A stretch of 64,000 nt of DNA from assembly GCF_019599145.1 (NCBI RefSeq), contig NZ_CP080647.1:2046001-2110000 (forward strand), read 5' to 3'. Positions within the stretch are counted from its first letter, which is position 1, and the number at the start of each line of letters is the position of its first letter. Below, piece by piece: positions 8,774 through 16,855 of this stretch. This stretch comes from Streptomyces akebiae (GTDB taxonomy: Bacteria > Actinomycetota > Actinomycetes > Streptomycetales > Streptomycetaceae). A program made the position numbers and the translations under genes. The notes under the pieces were generated by a model that did no database searches, had not been told where the DNA came from, and worked only from the letters and a program-made list of their open reading frames with translations.

Positions 8774-9642
8774 GCTTCCCATCCTGACGAGGCCGGCAGG
8801 TTCTGGTCGGCGGCCCAGGAGGCGAGGATGCGCAGCCTGTCGTGCGCGGGGGATCCCGGGGCGGCGGTCCAGACCGTCATGTACTGGTCGGGGTCGGTGT
8901 TGGCGGTGAGGGTGTCGCAGTCGAGGGTGACCTCGCCCACGACCGGATGGATCAGGGTCTTGGTGCCGACGGTGCGGGCGGCGACGCGGTGGTCGCCCCA
9001 CCACTGGGCGAACTGCTTGTCGCGCATGGACAGTTCACCGACCAGCGCAATCAGACGGGGATCCTCCGGATACTTCGCCGCCTCCATCCGCAGCTGCGCG
9101 ACGGTGACCTGCGCAGCCGTCTCCCAGTCGGCGTAGAGGCCGCGCATCGCCGGGTCGATGAACAGGAGCCGGGGATAGTTGCGGTGCTTCTCCGGAATGC
9201 GGGAGAAATCGGTGACCAGCGCGGCCGCCAGCACGTTCCACGCCAGGATGTCACCGCGACGCCCCTGGATCATGGCCGGGACGGAGGTGAGGTCCTCCAG
9301 TACCCGCTGCAGCTGTGGCTGTACCTTCTGCACGCCGCGGCGCCGAGTGCGGACGGTGGTCTTGCCCGCGAGCTGGAACAGATAGCCCCGCTCGTCGTCA
9401 TCCAGATGGAGCACCCGCGCGAGAGTGTCCAGCACGGGAGCGGACGCCTGCATGCGGCCCTGCTCGAGCCGGGTGTAGTAGTCGGTGCTGATCGAGGCGA
9501 GTTGGGCAACCTCCTCGCGGCGCAGCCCGTCCACCCGGCGCAGCCGGCTTGTCGACGGAAGCCCGACCGTGCGCGGGCTCAGCTGTGAGCGGCGCTTCTT
9601 GAGGAATTCTCCCAGTTCGTTCAGGGGGACGTTGCTGGTCAT
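8770..9642 (-). CDS. XRE-family regulator with MmyB-like ligand domain (copy 2)
   Basis: Paralogue of the gene downstream, 290 residues, with the same HTH (LRREEVAQLASISTDYY) and the same MmyB-like C-terminal region (DILAWNVLAAALVTDF, FIDPAMRGLYADWE). ATG at 9642 begins MTSNVPLNELGEFLKKRR, the shared N-terminus; a longer start at 9654 (MLGS...) is possible. Nucleotide identity with copy 1 is very high in places. The stretch encoding the end of the HTH and the following linker (about 9359-9453 versus 8485-8579) looks identical, while other parts differ. This points to recent duplication or gene conversion. It reads divergently from the alcohol dehydrogenase gene, leaving a 183-nt shared promoter region. 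Confidence 0.88.
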   Translation of the reverse strand: MTSNVPLNELGEFLKKRRSQLSPRTVGLPSTSRLRRVDGLRREEVAQLASISTDYYTRLEQGRMQASAPVLDTLARVLHLDDDERGYLFQLAGKTTVRTRRRGVQKVQPQLQRVLEDLTSVPAMIQGRRGDILAWNVLAAALVTDFSRIPEKHRNYPRLLFIDPAMRGLYADWETAAQVTVAQLRMEAAKYPEDPRLIALVGELSMRDKQFAQWWGDHRVAARTVGTKTLIHPVVGEVTLDCDTLTANTDPDQYMTVWTAAPGSPAHDRLRILASWAADQNLPASSGWEA

Positions 9643-9825
9643 GCTTCCCAGCATTACATCGATCGCACCTGGGGAAGGGGGGAGAATTTCCTCCCTGGAT
9701 GTTCCTCTCCCGGGATAGATTCCTCCGCTTTTCGCGCCCGCCCTCGCGTGTGAGGCTGGATTTCGAGCAGCCGGTGCAATTTCCCGGTTGCGGTTCCAGA
9801 CCCTCGTAGAAGGAAGCACCCCATC
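9643..9825. promoter_or_regulatory. Divergent promoter region between XRE pair and alcohol dehydrogenase
   Basis: This 183-nt region lies between divergent starts and is less GC-rich than its surroundings, with short runs such as GGGGAGAATTTCC. It must hold promoters in both directions and is the likely binding site of the XRE regulators. AGGAAG at 9811-9816 is the ribosome binding site for the ATG at 9826. No clear operator palindrome could be assigned. Confidence 0.4.
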
Positions 9826-10842
9826 ATGCGCGGAGCAGTCATTCACGCCCCCGGCGACGTGCGCTTCGAGACCCTGGACGACCCGAAGATCAGCCGACCG
9901 ACCGACGCGATCATCCGCACGGTCGCCACCTGCGTGTGCGGCTCGGACCTGTGGCCCTACCGCGGCGTGGAGCCGGTGGACGAGCCCCATCCGATGGGGC
10001 ACGAGTACGTCGGCATCGTGGAGGAGGTCGGCAGCGAGGTCTCCAACGTCAAGCCGGGGCAGTTCGTGGTCGGCTCCTTCGCCACCTCGGACAACACCTG
10101 CGCCAACTGCCGTAACGGCTGGCAGTCCAGCTGTCTGAACCGCGAGTTCATGGGCACCTGCCAGGCCGACTACGTCCGCATCCCCAACGCCCACGGCACC
10201 CTGGTCGCCACCGACGAGCACCCGTCCGGCGAGCTCGTGCCCAGCCTGCTCGCCGTCTCCGACGTGATGGGCACCGGCTGGTACGCCGCCCTCGCGGCCG
10301 AGGTGAGGCCTGGCTCCACGGCCGTCGTCGTCGGTGACGGCGCGGTCGGCCTGTGCGGCGTCATCGCCGCCAAGGAACTGGGCGCCGAGCGGATCATCGC
10401 GATGAGCCGCCACGAGTCCCGGCAGAAGCTGGCCCTGGAGTTCGGCGCCACCGACATCATCAGCGAACGCGGCGACGAAGGCATCGCCCGCGTCAAGGAC
10501 CTCACCGGTGGTATCGGCGCCGACTCCGTCCTGGAGTGCGTCGGCACGGCCGAGTCCATGCGCCAGGCCCTGCACTCCGCCCGCCCCGGCGGCAACGTCG
10601 GCTTCGTCGGCGTCCCGCACGAGGTCTCGGTCGAGGGCCAGGAGCTGTTCTTCTCCCAGGTCGGCCTGCGCGGCGGCCCCGCCCCCGTGCGCCGCTACCT
10701 GCCCGACCTGATCGACCGGGTCCTGTCCGGCCGGATCAACCCGGGCAAGGTCTTCGACCTCACTCTGCCCCTGGACCAGGTCGCCGAGGGCTACCGGGCC
10801 ATGGACGAACGCCGCGCCATCAAGGCGCTTTTGAAGCCCTGA
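9826..10842 (+). CDS. Zinc-dependent medium-chain alcohol dehydrogenase
   Basis: Medium-chain dehydrogenase/reductase of 338 residues, expected to oxidise alcohols or reduce aldehydes with NAD(P). The N-terminal GroES-like domain shows CVCGSDLWPYRG (zinc-ligand Cys), MGHEYVGIV (Gly-His-Glu) and a Cys cluster CANCRNGWQSSC, partly matching a structural zinc site. The Rossmann domain has VVVGDGAVGLCGV. AGGAAG lies 9 nt before ATG. It is first in a same-strand run with an SDR, a cyclophilin-like lipoprotein, an MFS pump, two more SDRs and a hydrolase. The divergent XRE regulators suggest inducible control of a carbonyl-detoxification set, but the substrate is unknown. Confidence 0.88.
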   Translation: MRGAVIHAPGDVRFETLDDPKISRPTDAIIRTVATCVCGSDLWPYRGVEPVDEPHPMGHEYVGIVEEVGSEVSNVKPGQFVVGSFATSDNTCANCRNGWQSSCLNREFMGTCQADYVRIPNAHGTLVATDEHPSGELVPSLLAVSDVMGTGWYAALAAEVRPGSTAVVVGDGAVGLCGVIAAKELGAERIIAMSRHESRQKLALEFGATDIISERGDEGIARVKDLTGGIGADSVLECVGTAESMRQALHSARPGGNVGFVGVPHEVSVEGQELFFSQVGLRGGPAPVRRYLPDLIDRVLSGRINPGKVFDLTLPLDQVAEGYRAMDERRAIKALLKP

Positions 10843-10860
10843 CCCGTAAACCGTCCATCG

Positions 10861-10889
10861 CGGGGCCGGGCATCCCCTGCCCGGCCCCG
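10861..10889. terminator. Hairpin after the alcohol dehydrogenase
   Basis: Perfect 12-bp stem (10861-10872 with 10878-10889) and a 5-nt TCCCC loop, 18 nt after the dehydrogenase stop and 29 nt before the next start. No U-tract follows, as is usual in Streptomyces. It may act as a partial terminator within the operon. Confidence 0.5.
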
Positions 10890-10918
10890 GGCGGCCCCCT
10901 CCTGGAAAGGGACTTACC

Positions 10919-11584
10919 TTGACCACATTCGCCCTGATCGGCGCCGGACCCGGCCTCGGGCTCGCATCCGCCCGCCGCTTCGCAGCAGCCGGGCACACCG
11001 TCGCCCTCATCTCCCGCAACGCCGAGAACCTGGACGGCCTCACGACCGAGCTGGCCAGCGACGGCATCGATGCCCGCGGCTTCGCCGCCGACGTGCTTGA
11101 CATCGAGTCCCTGACCGCGGCCCTGTACGCGGCCGGAGCCGCGCTGGGGCCCGTCGAGATCCTCCAGTACAGCCCCGTGCCCCGCGCCGACTTCATGAAG
11201 CCGGTCCTGGACACCAGCGCCGACGACCTCGACGCCCCCCTCGCCTTCTCCGTCAAAGGCCCCGTCACCGCGGTGAACGCCGTCCTGCCCGGCATGCGCG
11301 ACCTCGGCCGGGGCACCCTCCTGTTCGTCAACGGCTCCAGCGCCGTACGCCCCAACCCGAACGTCGCCGGCACCTCCATCGCGTTCGCCGCCGAGAGCGC
11401 CTACGCCCGCATGCTCCACGACACCCTCGCCCACGAGAACATCCACGCCGCACAGCTGATCGTCCCCGGCGCCATCCGGCCCGACGCCGAACACAGCAGC
11501 CCCGACGCCTTGGCCCAGCGCCTGTACGACATCCACGCCAAGCGCGACGGCTTCCGCCACTACTCCGAGCCCCTGCCCGACTAA
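10919..11584 (+). CDS. SDR-family oxidoreductase lacking the usual YxxxK lysine
   Basis: Short-chain dehydrogenase/reductase-like protein of 221 residues. TTG at 10919 is used; GGAAAGGGA just upstream is the ribosome binding site, and no better start lies nearby. The N-terminal nucleotide-binding loop is GAGPGLGLA. A Ser in NGSSAVRP fits the catalytic serine. At the expected catalytic Tyr, SAYARMLHDT has Met/Leu where Lys is expected, so the canonical Tyr-x-x-x-Lys pair is incomplete. The protein may use a shifted mechanism or bind nucleotide without standard catalysis. It lies between the alcohol dehydrogenase and a lipoprotein gene 19 nt downstream. Confidence 0.8.
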   Translation: MTTFALIGAGPGLGLASARRFAAAGHTVALISRNAENLDGLTTELASDGIDARGFAADVLDIESLTAALYAAGAALGPVEILQYSPVPRADFMKPVLDTSADDLDAPLAFSVKGPVTAVNAVLPGMRDLGRGTLLFVNGSSAVRPNPNVAGTSIAFAAESAYARMLHDTLAHENIHAAQLIVPGAIRPDAEHSSPDALAQRLYDIHAKRDGFRHYSEPLPD

Positions 11585-11603
11585 AGCCTCCGGAGCCCCT
11601 CCC

Positions 11604-12143
11604 ATGAACTCCGCCGCCCGCCGGGCCCTGGTCCGCGCCGTCCCGGCAGCCGCTCTCCTGCTGGCCGTGACCGCCTGCACCAGCGACTCGTCAGAAGTCA
11701 CGCCGTCCTCCGCGTCCTCCTCCCCGGCGTCCTCGGGGCGGCAGGAGGCATCGACATCCGCCGCACCCAGTGCATCAGCCGAAAGGAACACCGCCATGGC
11801 CATCCGGGTCACCATCGACGGCCGGCCCGTCGACGCCACCCTGAACGACAGTCCTGCCGCCCGCGACTTCGCCGACCTGCTCCCGCTCACCCTGGATCTG
11901 GAGGACTTCCACCAGACGGAGCGGATCGCGGACCTGCCGCGCAGGCTGACCACCTCCGGAGCTCCGGACCCAGCCGTGCCCCGGGCCGGTGACCTGGCCT
12001 ACTACGCGCCCTGGGGCAACCTGGCTCTCTATTACCGCGACGGCGACTCCGCCTCCGCCGACCTGCTCATCCTCGGCCACGTCGACGCCGACGCCGACCG
12101 ACTCGGCACGGCCGACCGCATCACCATCGAAGCCGCCTCCTGA
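11604..12143 (+). CDS. Lipoprotein with cyclophilin-like fold domain
   Basis: A 179-residue exported protein. The signal region RALVRAVPAAALLLAVTAC contains a lipobox with Cys about residue 25, so it should be lipid-anchored on the outer face of the membrane. A Ser/Ala-rich linker (~26-62) leads to a compact domain (~65-179) with IRVTIDGRPVDATLNDSPAA, PLTLDLEDFHQTE and GDLAYYAPWGNLALYYRDG. This resembles the small cyclophilin-like fold family often found beside oxidoreductases and quinone-stress genes. The biochemical role is not known to me. It is 19 nt after the SDR and 82 nt before the MFS gene, so probably cotranscribed. Confidence 0.75.
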   Translation: MNSAARRALVRAVPAAALLLAVTACTSDSSEVTPSSASSSPASSGRQEASTSAAPSASAERNTAMAIRVTIDGRPVDATLNDSPAARDFADLLPLTLDLEDFHQTERIADLPRRLTTSGAPDPAVPRAGDLAYYAPWGNLALYYRDGDSASADLLILGHVDADADRLGTADRITIEAAS

Positions 12144-12225
12144 CCCCTCCGGCAGCCGCCGCCCGCCCCGTCCCCCATCCTGGCCTGCATTTCTTCCGTC
12201 ATCCCACTTAGGAGAGACCGCACGT

Positions 12226-13482
12226 ATGCCTTCCACATCCGGGGCCACCCCCGGCAAGCTCCCGTTCGTCGTCTGGGTGCTGGCCGCAGGTACGTTCCTG
12301 ATGGGCACCACTGAGTTCGTCATCGCCGGACTGCTGCCCGAACTGTCCACCGGACTCGGTGTGAGCACCTCCCAGGCCGGACTGCTGATCACCGCTTTCG
12401 CCGTCGGCATGATCATCGGAGCGCCGACCATGGCTCTGGCGACCCTGCGCCTGCCGCAGCGCCAGACGCTGATCCTCGCCTTGTCCGTCTTCAGCCTCGG
12501 TCACGTGGCGGCGGCCCTCACCACCTCCTTCACTGTCGTCCTCGCCGCCCGCGTCATCACGGCGCTGGCCACCGGAGCGTTCTGGTCCGTCGGTTTCGTC
12601 GTCGCCACCACCGCCGCAGGCCCGCAGAAGGCCACCCGCGCGACAGGGGTCATGATCGGCGGCCTGACCCTCGCCAACGTCGTAGGCGTGCCCATCGGCT
12701 CGTTCGCCGGCCAGTTCGTCGGCTGGCGCGGCCCGTTCTGGGCCCTGGCCGCCCTCTCCGCGCTCGCCGCCGTCTTCATCGGCCGCTTCATCCCCACCCA
12801 GGAACAGCGCGCGACCGTCTCGCTGCGCGCCGAGTTCGGGGCCCTGCGCCAGGGACGGCTGTGGCTGGCGCTGAGCGCGGCCGTGTTCATCATGGGCGGT
12901 GTCCTGGCGACCTACAGCTATGTCACCCCGCTGCTGACCGACCGTGCCGGGATCCCTGCGGGCGCCGTCCCGTTCGTGCTCATCGCCTTCGGTGTCGGCG
13001 CCCTGGGCGGCACCACCACCGGTGGCCGTCTGGGCGAGCGTCGTCCGATGGGCACCACCATCACCGCCGCCGCGGCCACCGCGCTGGTCCTGTTCCTGAT
13101 GATCCCGCTGTCCACCAACGCGGTCACGGCCATCGCTCTCGTCTTCCTCATGGGCCTGACCGGTTTCGCGGTGAACCCCGTCGTCACGGCGCTCGCCATG
13201 CGGTTCGCCGGGGACGCCCCCACCCTCACCTCCGCGCTGACCACCTCCGCTTTCAACATCGGTGTGGCCGGCGGATCGTGGATCGCCGGTACCGCCCTGG
13301 ACTCCTCCCTCGGCCTGACCGGCCCGCCTCTGGTGGGCACCGTCATCGCCACCCTCACCCTGCTCCCGCTCATCGCCCTCGCCGTCCGCGGCACCTCCAC
13401 CAGGAGCCGCATCGTGGCCCAGCGCACTGCCCCGGCCCACGCGCTGGATGACGTACCCGCGCAGGCACCGGCGCGCCGCTGA
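12226..13482 (+). CDS. MFS drug-efflux transporter (Cmx/CmrA-like)
   Basis: Major facilitator superfamily exporter of 418 residues with about 12 predicted membrane segments. ATG at 12226 has GGAGAG at 12211-12216. The N-terminal region ([18 protein letters not shown]) and GGRLGERRP loop are typical of the chloramphenicol/arabinose-type DHA1 efflux group. It sits inside the oxidoreductase run and probably exports a toxic substrate or product handled by those enzymes. Resistance to a specific antibiotic cannot be claimed. Fragments of related transporter genes survive at 7285-7580, 14330-14420 and perhaps 16660-16740, showing repeated duplication of this locus. Confidence 0.87.
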   Translation: MPSTSGATPGKLPFVVWVLAAGTFLMGTTEFVIAGLLPELSTGLGVSTSQAGLLITAFAVGMIIGAPTMALATLRLPQRQTLILALSVFSLGHVAAALTTSFTVVLAARVITALATGAFWSVGFVVATTAAGPQKATRATGVMIGGLTLANVVGVPIGSFAGQFVGWRGPFWALAALSALAAVFIGRFIPTQEQRATVSLRAEFGALRQGRLWLALSAAVFIMGGVLATYSYVTPLLTDRAGIPAGAVPFVLIAFGVGALGGTTTGGRLGERRPMGTTITAAAATALVLFLMIPLSTNAVTAIALVFLMGLTGFAVNPVVTALAMRFAGDAPTLTSALTTSAFNIGVAGGSWIAGTALDSSLGLTGPPLVGTVIATLTLLPLIALAVRGTSTRSRIVAQRTAPAHALDDVPAQAPARR

Positions 13483-13544
13483 GTCCGGTCGGCATCCGCC
13501 ACGCGCCGCCGCGACATTTCCGCCACCGAACGAGAGGATCCACC

Positions 13545-14312
13545 GTGAGCGCCAACGACCCCGCCTTCACCGGCAAGGTGGCCTTCGTGACCGGAGCCGC
13601 ATCCGGCATAGGCCGCGCCACCGCCCTCGCCTTCGCCCGCGCGGGCGCCCGCGTCGCACTCGCCGATCGGTCCTCGAAGGGGCTCACGGAGACCGCACGG
13701 CTCATCACGGAAGAGGGCGGACAGGCCCTGGACCTGACCTGTGACGTCACCGACGAGACCGCAGTGAAGTCCGCCCTGGACGAGACCGTCCGGGCATTCG
13801 GCCGCCTCGATGCCGCCTTCAACAGCGCCGGGATCGAGCAGCCGGTGAAACCCGCCGTCGACGTCACCAAGGACGAATGGGACCGCGTCCTCGGCGTCAG
13901 TCTCACCGGCACGTTCCTCTGCATGAAGCACCAGATCCGTTTGATGCAACAGCAGCAGACCGGCGCCATCGTCAACGCCTCCTCGGGCGCAGGCGTCAAG
14001 GGCTTCAAGGGCTCGGCGGCCTACACCGCGGCCAAGCACGGGGTCATCGGCCTGACCCGCTCGGCTGCCCTCGACTACGCGGCGTCGGGCATCCGCATCA
14101 ACGCCATCTGCCCCGGCATCATCGACACCGAGATGATCGAACGCTTCGCCGAGAGCACCCCCGGAGGCCGCGAGGCCCTCATAGCCGACGAGCCGATCGG
14201 ACGCCTGGGCACACCGGAGGAGATCGCCGCCGCCGTGCTCTGGCTCTGCTCGGACGCCGCCTCCTTCGCCATCGGCCACGCACTGGTCGTCGACGGCGGC
14301 CAGACCGTCTGA
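13545..14312 (+). CDS. SDR-family oxidoreductase (copy A)
   Basis: Classical short-chain dehydrogenase/reductase, 255 residues, using NAD(P)(H). It starts at GTG 13545 after GAGAGGA. Residues include the nucleotide-binding GAASGIG (17-23), NSAG, catalytic Ser about 146-147, Tyr160 and Lys164, and the C-terminal VVDGGQTV. All the expected catalytic residues are present. The gene is exactly 1000 nt ahead of a second 255-residue SDR, and remains of the preceding MFS gene's 3' end lie between them. The pair therefore looks like an old tandem duplication. Substrate unknown. Confidence 0.88.
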   Translation: MSANDPAFTGKVAFVTGAASGIGRATALAFARAGARVALADRSSKGLTETARLITEEGGQALDLTCDVTDETAVKSALDETVRAFGRLDAAFNSAGIEQPVKPAVDVTKDEWDRVLGVSLTGTFLCMKHQIRLMQQQQTGAIVNASSGAGVKGFKGSAAYTAAKHGVIGLTRSAALDYAASGIRINAICPGIIDTEMIERFAESTPGGREALIADEPIGRLGTPEEIAAAVLWLCSDAASFAIGHALVVDGGQTV

Positions 14313-14329
14313 AGGTGGTGCTGCCCCGG

Positions 14330-14420
14330 CCTCCCGCGCGCCAGAAGGGGGCGGATCGTGGCCCAGCGCCCGCCGCCCGCTCCAGACGCGAGACGAGCCC
14401 GCGCAGGCGCCGTCCCCGCG
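14330..14420 (+). pseudogene. Ghost of the MFS gene's 3' end between the two SDRs
   Basis: The block containing GGATCGTGGCCCAGCGC (14353-14369), followed about 30-40 nt later by CCCGCGCAGGC, matches the last codons of the MFS gene (ATCGTGGCCCAGCGC at 13411 and CCCGCGCAGGC beyond). It has no reading-frame role here. It is best explained as the copied tail of the MFS gene carried along when the SDR was duplicated. Confidence 0.55.
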
Positions 14421-14544
14421 CAGGCCGCATCCTCCGCGCACGGCCACCGACACAGACCGGCGCACAGAGCAACCCCTCAGCCCTCGGGCCAAGCCAACTG
14501 ACAAGACCCGGACCACCGAACAACGCACGACGGGAGAGCTCGAC

Positions 14545-15312
14545 ATGAACCCCACCTACGACTTCACCGGCCAGGTCGCGTTCGTCACCGGCGCAGGCTC
14601 CGGCATGGGTCTGGCAGCCGCCCGGGCCTTCGCCGAGGCCGGTGCCGCCGTCGCACTCACGGACATCGACGAAGCGGCCCTGAACGCAGCCGTCAAGGAA
14701 CTCACCGCCGCCGGCCACCAAGCCCTCGCCCTCACCTGCGACGTCAGCGACGAGGACCAGGTCGCCTCCGCCGTCGACCGCACCGTCGAGACCTTCGGCC
14801 GCCTCGACATGGCCTACAACAACGCCGGCATCCAGATCCCGCCCAGCGACGCCGCCGAGGAAGCCGCCGAACGCTTCGACCGCGTCAACGCCATCAACCT
14901 CCGCGGCGTATGGGCCTGCATGAAGCACGAACTGCGGCACATGCGCGCCCAGGGCAGCGGCGCCATCGTCAACTGCTCCTCGCTCGGCGGCCTGGTCGGC
15001 CTACCCGGACGCGCCTCCTACCACGCCTCCAAGCACGGCGTGATCGGCCTGACCACCAGCGCGGCCTTGGAGTACGCCCCGCGCGGCATCCGCATCAACG
15101 CCGTCTGCCCCGGCACCATCAACACGCCCATGGTCAGCGACATGATCACCAAGGGAGAACTCGACCGCGCCGAAGCCGAGGCCAACCAGCCCATCAACCG
15201 CCTCGGTACCGCCGAGGAGATCGCCCAGGCCGTCCTGTGGCTGTGCAGCCCCGGAGCGGGCTTCGTCGTCGGCGTCGCCCTGCCCGTCGACGGCGGCTAC
15301 GTCGCTCGCTGA
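14545..15312 (+). CDS. SDR-family oxidoreductase (copy B)
   Basis: Classical SDR of 255 residues. ATG at 14545 follows GGGAGAG. Features are GAGSGMG (16-22), NNAG, catalytic Ser145, Tyr159 and Lys163, and the C-terminal LPVDGGYVAR. It resembles copy A in length and in blocks such as [18 protein letters not shown] and GIRINA. However, it is only moderately similar overall, so the duplication is not recent. It may share a broad carbonyl/alcohol substrate range with copy A. It is followed after 146 nt by an alpha/beta hydrolase gene. Confidence 0.88.
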   Translation: MNPTYDFTGQVAFVTGAGSGMGLAAARAFAEAGAAVALTDIDEAALNAAVKELTAAGHQALALTCDVSDEDQVASAVDRTVETFGRLDMAYNNAGIQIPPSDAAEEAAERFDRVNAINLRGVWACMKHELRHMRAQGSGAIVNCSSLGGLVGLPGRASYHASKHGVIGLTTSAALEYAPRGIRINAVCPGTINTPMVSDMITKGELDRAEAEANQPINRLGTAEEIAQAVLWLCSPGAGFVVGVALPVDGGYVAR

Positions 15313-15458
15313 GGACGAACCACGAACGGCTCAAGCAGTGGCTGACGAAGAACGTCCTGGACGTACATCGCGCGCCCAACACGCAGCCCGCTGAGCCCCG
15401 TCGTTCAACGACCGGAACAACGCCCGCTCAGATAAACCCGTGGAAAGAAGGACAAGAA

Positions 15459-16409
15459 ATGTCACTGTCGGACGGCTATATCTTCGATCTCGACAAGAAC
15501 GTCACGCGCACGTCGGTGACGTACAAGAACAGGTACGGGATCACCATCGCGGCCGACCTCTATCGGCCGAAGGACTTCGACGAGTCGCAGAAGCACCCGG
15601 CGATCGTCATCGGCCCACCGTACGGTGGCGTCAAGGAGCAGGGGCCCGGGGTGTACGCCCAGGAACTGGCCAAGCGCGGATTCGTCGCCCTCGGGTTCGA
15701 CCCGTCCTACAACGGCGAGAGCAGCGGTGAGCCCCGGCACATCGCCTCGCCGGAGATCTTCGCCGAGGACTTCAGCGCCGGCGTGGACTTCCTCGGCACC
15801 CTGCCCTACGTGGGCCGCGACAGGATCGGCGCGATCGGCATCTGCGGCAGTGGAGGGTTCGCGCTGAACGCCGCCCAGGTCGACCAGCGGATCAAGGCCG
15901 TGGCGACGGCAGCCATGTACGACATCAGCGGCCTCACGCGCGGGGGGTGGCAGGACACCATGAGCGACGAGGAACGCCAGACAGGGCTGAACAAGCTCGC
16001 GGAGCAGCGCTGGACGGACGTCGACGCGGGTGAGCCAGCGCTCACGCCGACCTTCCCCACCGAGATCCCGGACGGCCTGGACCCGGTCACCAGCGAGTTC
16101 TTCGAGTTCTACGTCACCGATCGTGGTCGGCATCCTCGCTCGATCGGCGGGTTCACCATCACGAGTGGAATGTCCCACATCAACTACGGCGCGCTGCGCC
16201 ACCTTCCGGACATCGCCCCGCGACCGATCCTCCTCATCACCGGTGAGCACGCTCATTCCCGCTACTTCAGCGACACCGTCCACGAGCAGGCGACCGGTCC
16301 CAAGAAGCTGGTGGTGGTTCCCGGGGCGCGACACATCGACCTCTACGACCGAACCGACCTGATTCCCTTCGAGGAGCTGGAAGAGTTCTTCACCAAGAAT
16401 CTCGCCTGA
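15459..16409 (+). CDS. Alpha/beta hydrolase (dienelactone-hydrolase-like)
   Basis: Hydrolase of 316 residues. ATG at 15459 has GAAGGA at 15447-15452. The fold is shown by PAIVIGPPYGGVKEQ and FDPSYNGESSG. The nucleophile is probably Ser131 in GICGSGG, followed by LLITGEH (acidic region) and ARHIDLYD (His). No signal peptide is seen, so it is probably cytoplasmic. It closes the run of oxidoreductases and efflux pump, and could cleave an ester or lactone made by them. The exact substrate is unknown. Confidence 0.82.
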   Translation: MSLSDGYIFDLDKNVTRTSVTYKNRYGITIAADLYRPKDFDESQKHPAIVIGPPYGGVKEQGPGVYAQELAKRGFVALGFDPSYNGESSGEPRHIASPEIFAEDFSAGVDFLGTLPYVGRDRIGAIGICGSGGFALNAAQVDQRIKAVATAAMYDISGLTRGGWQDTMSDEERQTGLNKLAEQRWTDVDAGEPALTPTFPTEIPDGLDPVTSEFFEFYVTDRGRHPRSIGGFTITSGMSHINYGALRHLPDIAPRPILLITGEHAHSRYFSDTVHEQATGPKKLVVVPGARHIDLYDRTDLIPFEELEEFFTKNLA

Positions 16410-16855
16410 TCACCGGACACCGGCCCAGCGGGCGTTCGGGGCCCAGCACCGCTGGCAGCCCAGCACCTCACCCGCGCGGCGAAGGCTGCCAGGATCACTA
16501 GCAGGTCCGGCGGGCGGCAAGAAGGGGTCGGTTGTACCTCCGACAGGAACTCCACCAACACCACACCCCTCGGAGATCGAAGACTTCGCCCTCCGAGGGT
16601 CCGCCGCAGTGTGGCGTCGCCGAAAAATACCGACACCCCGGAGCCGCTGTCGCACCTCCCACCCGGAGGCCGGGCCCACGCTGTCGGCAAAGTCACGGCC
16701 GCACTCACCCTCGTACCGCTGACCGTGCTGCCCGGCGATGTCTGCCACCCGACTCGACGGCTACGACCGCTTATCACTCGGTGACCGAGACCGGGAGCGG
16801 CGGCGGATCCGCACGAACTGAAACCCCCGTTGAGATGCCGAAAGAGAGTCCGTCC
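16410..16855. other. Gap before alpha-galactosidase; possible third MFS ghost
   Basis: A 446-nt stretch without an intact gene. Around 16660-16740 the plus strand reads VGKVTAALTLVPLTVL, similar to [16 protein letters not shown] at the end of the intact MFS protein, so this may be another decayed copy of that gene's tail. The rest shows nothing recognisable. It must also contain the alpha-galactosidase promoter. Confidence 0.35.

Noticed and set aside
8770..11379. An 869-residue frame extending the XRE regulator through the dehydrogenase locus
   Set aside because: The extension is antisense to intact dehydrogenase and SDR genes. The real start is near 9642.
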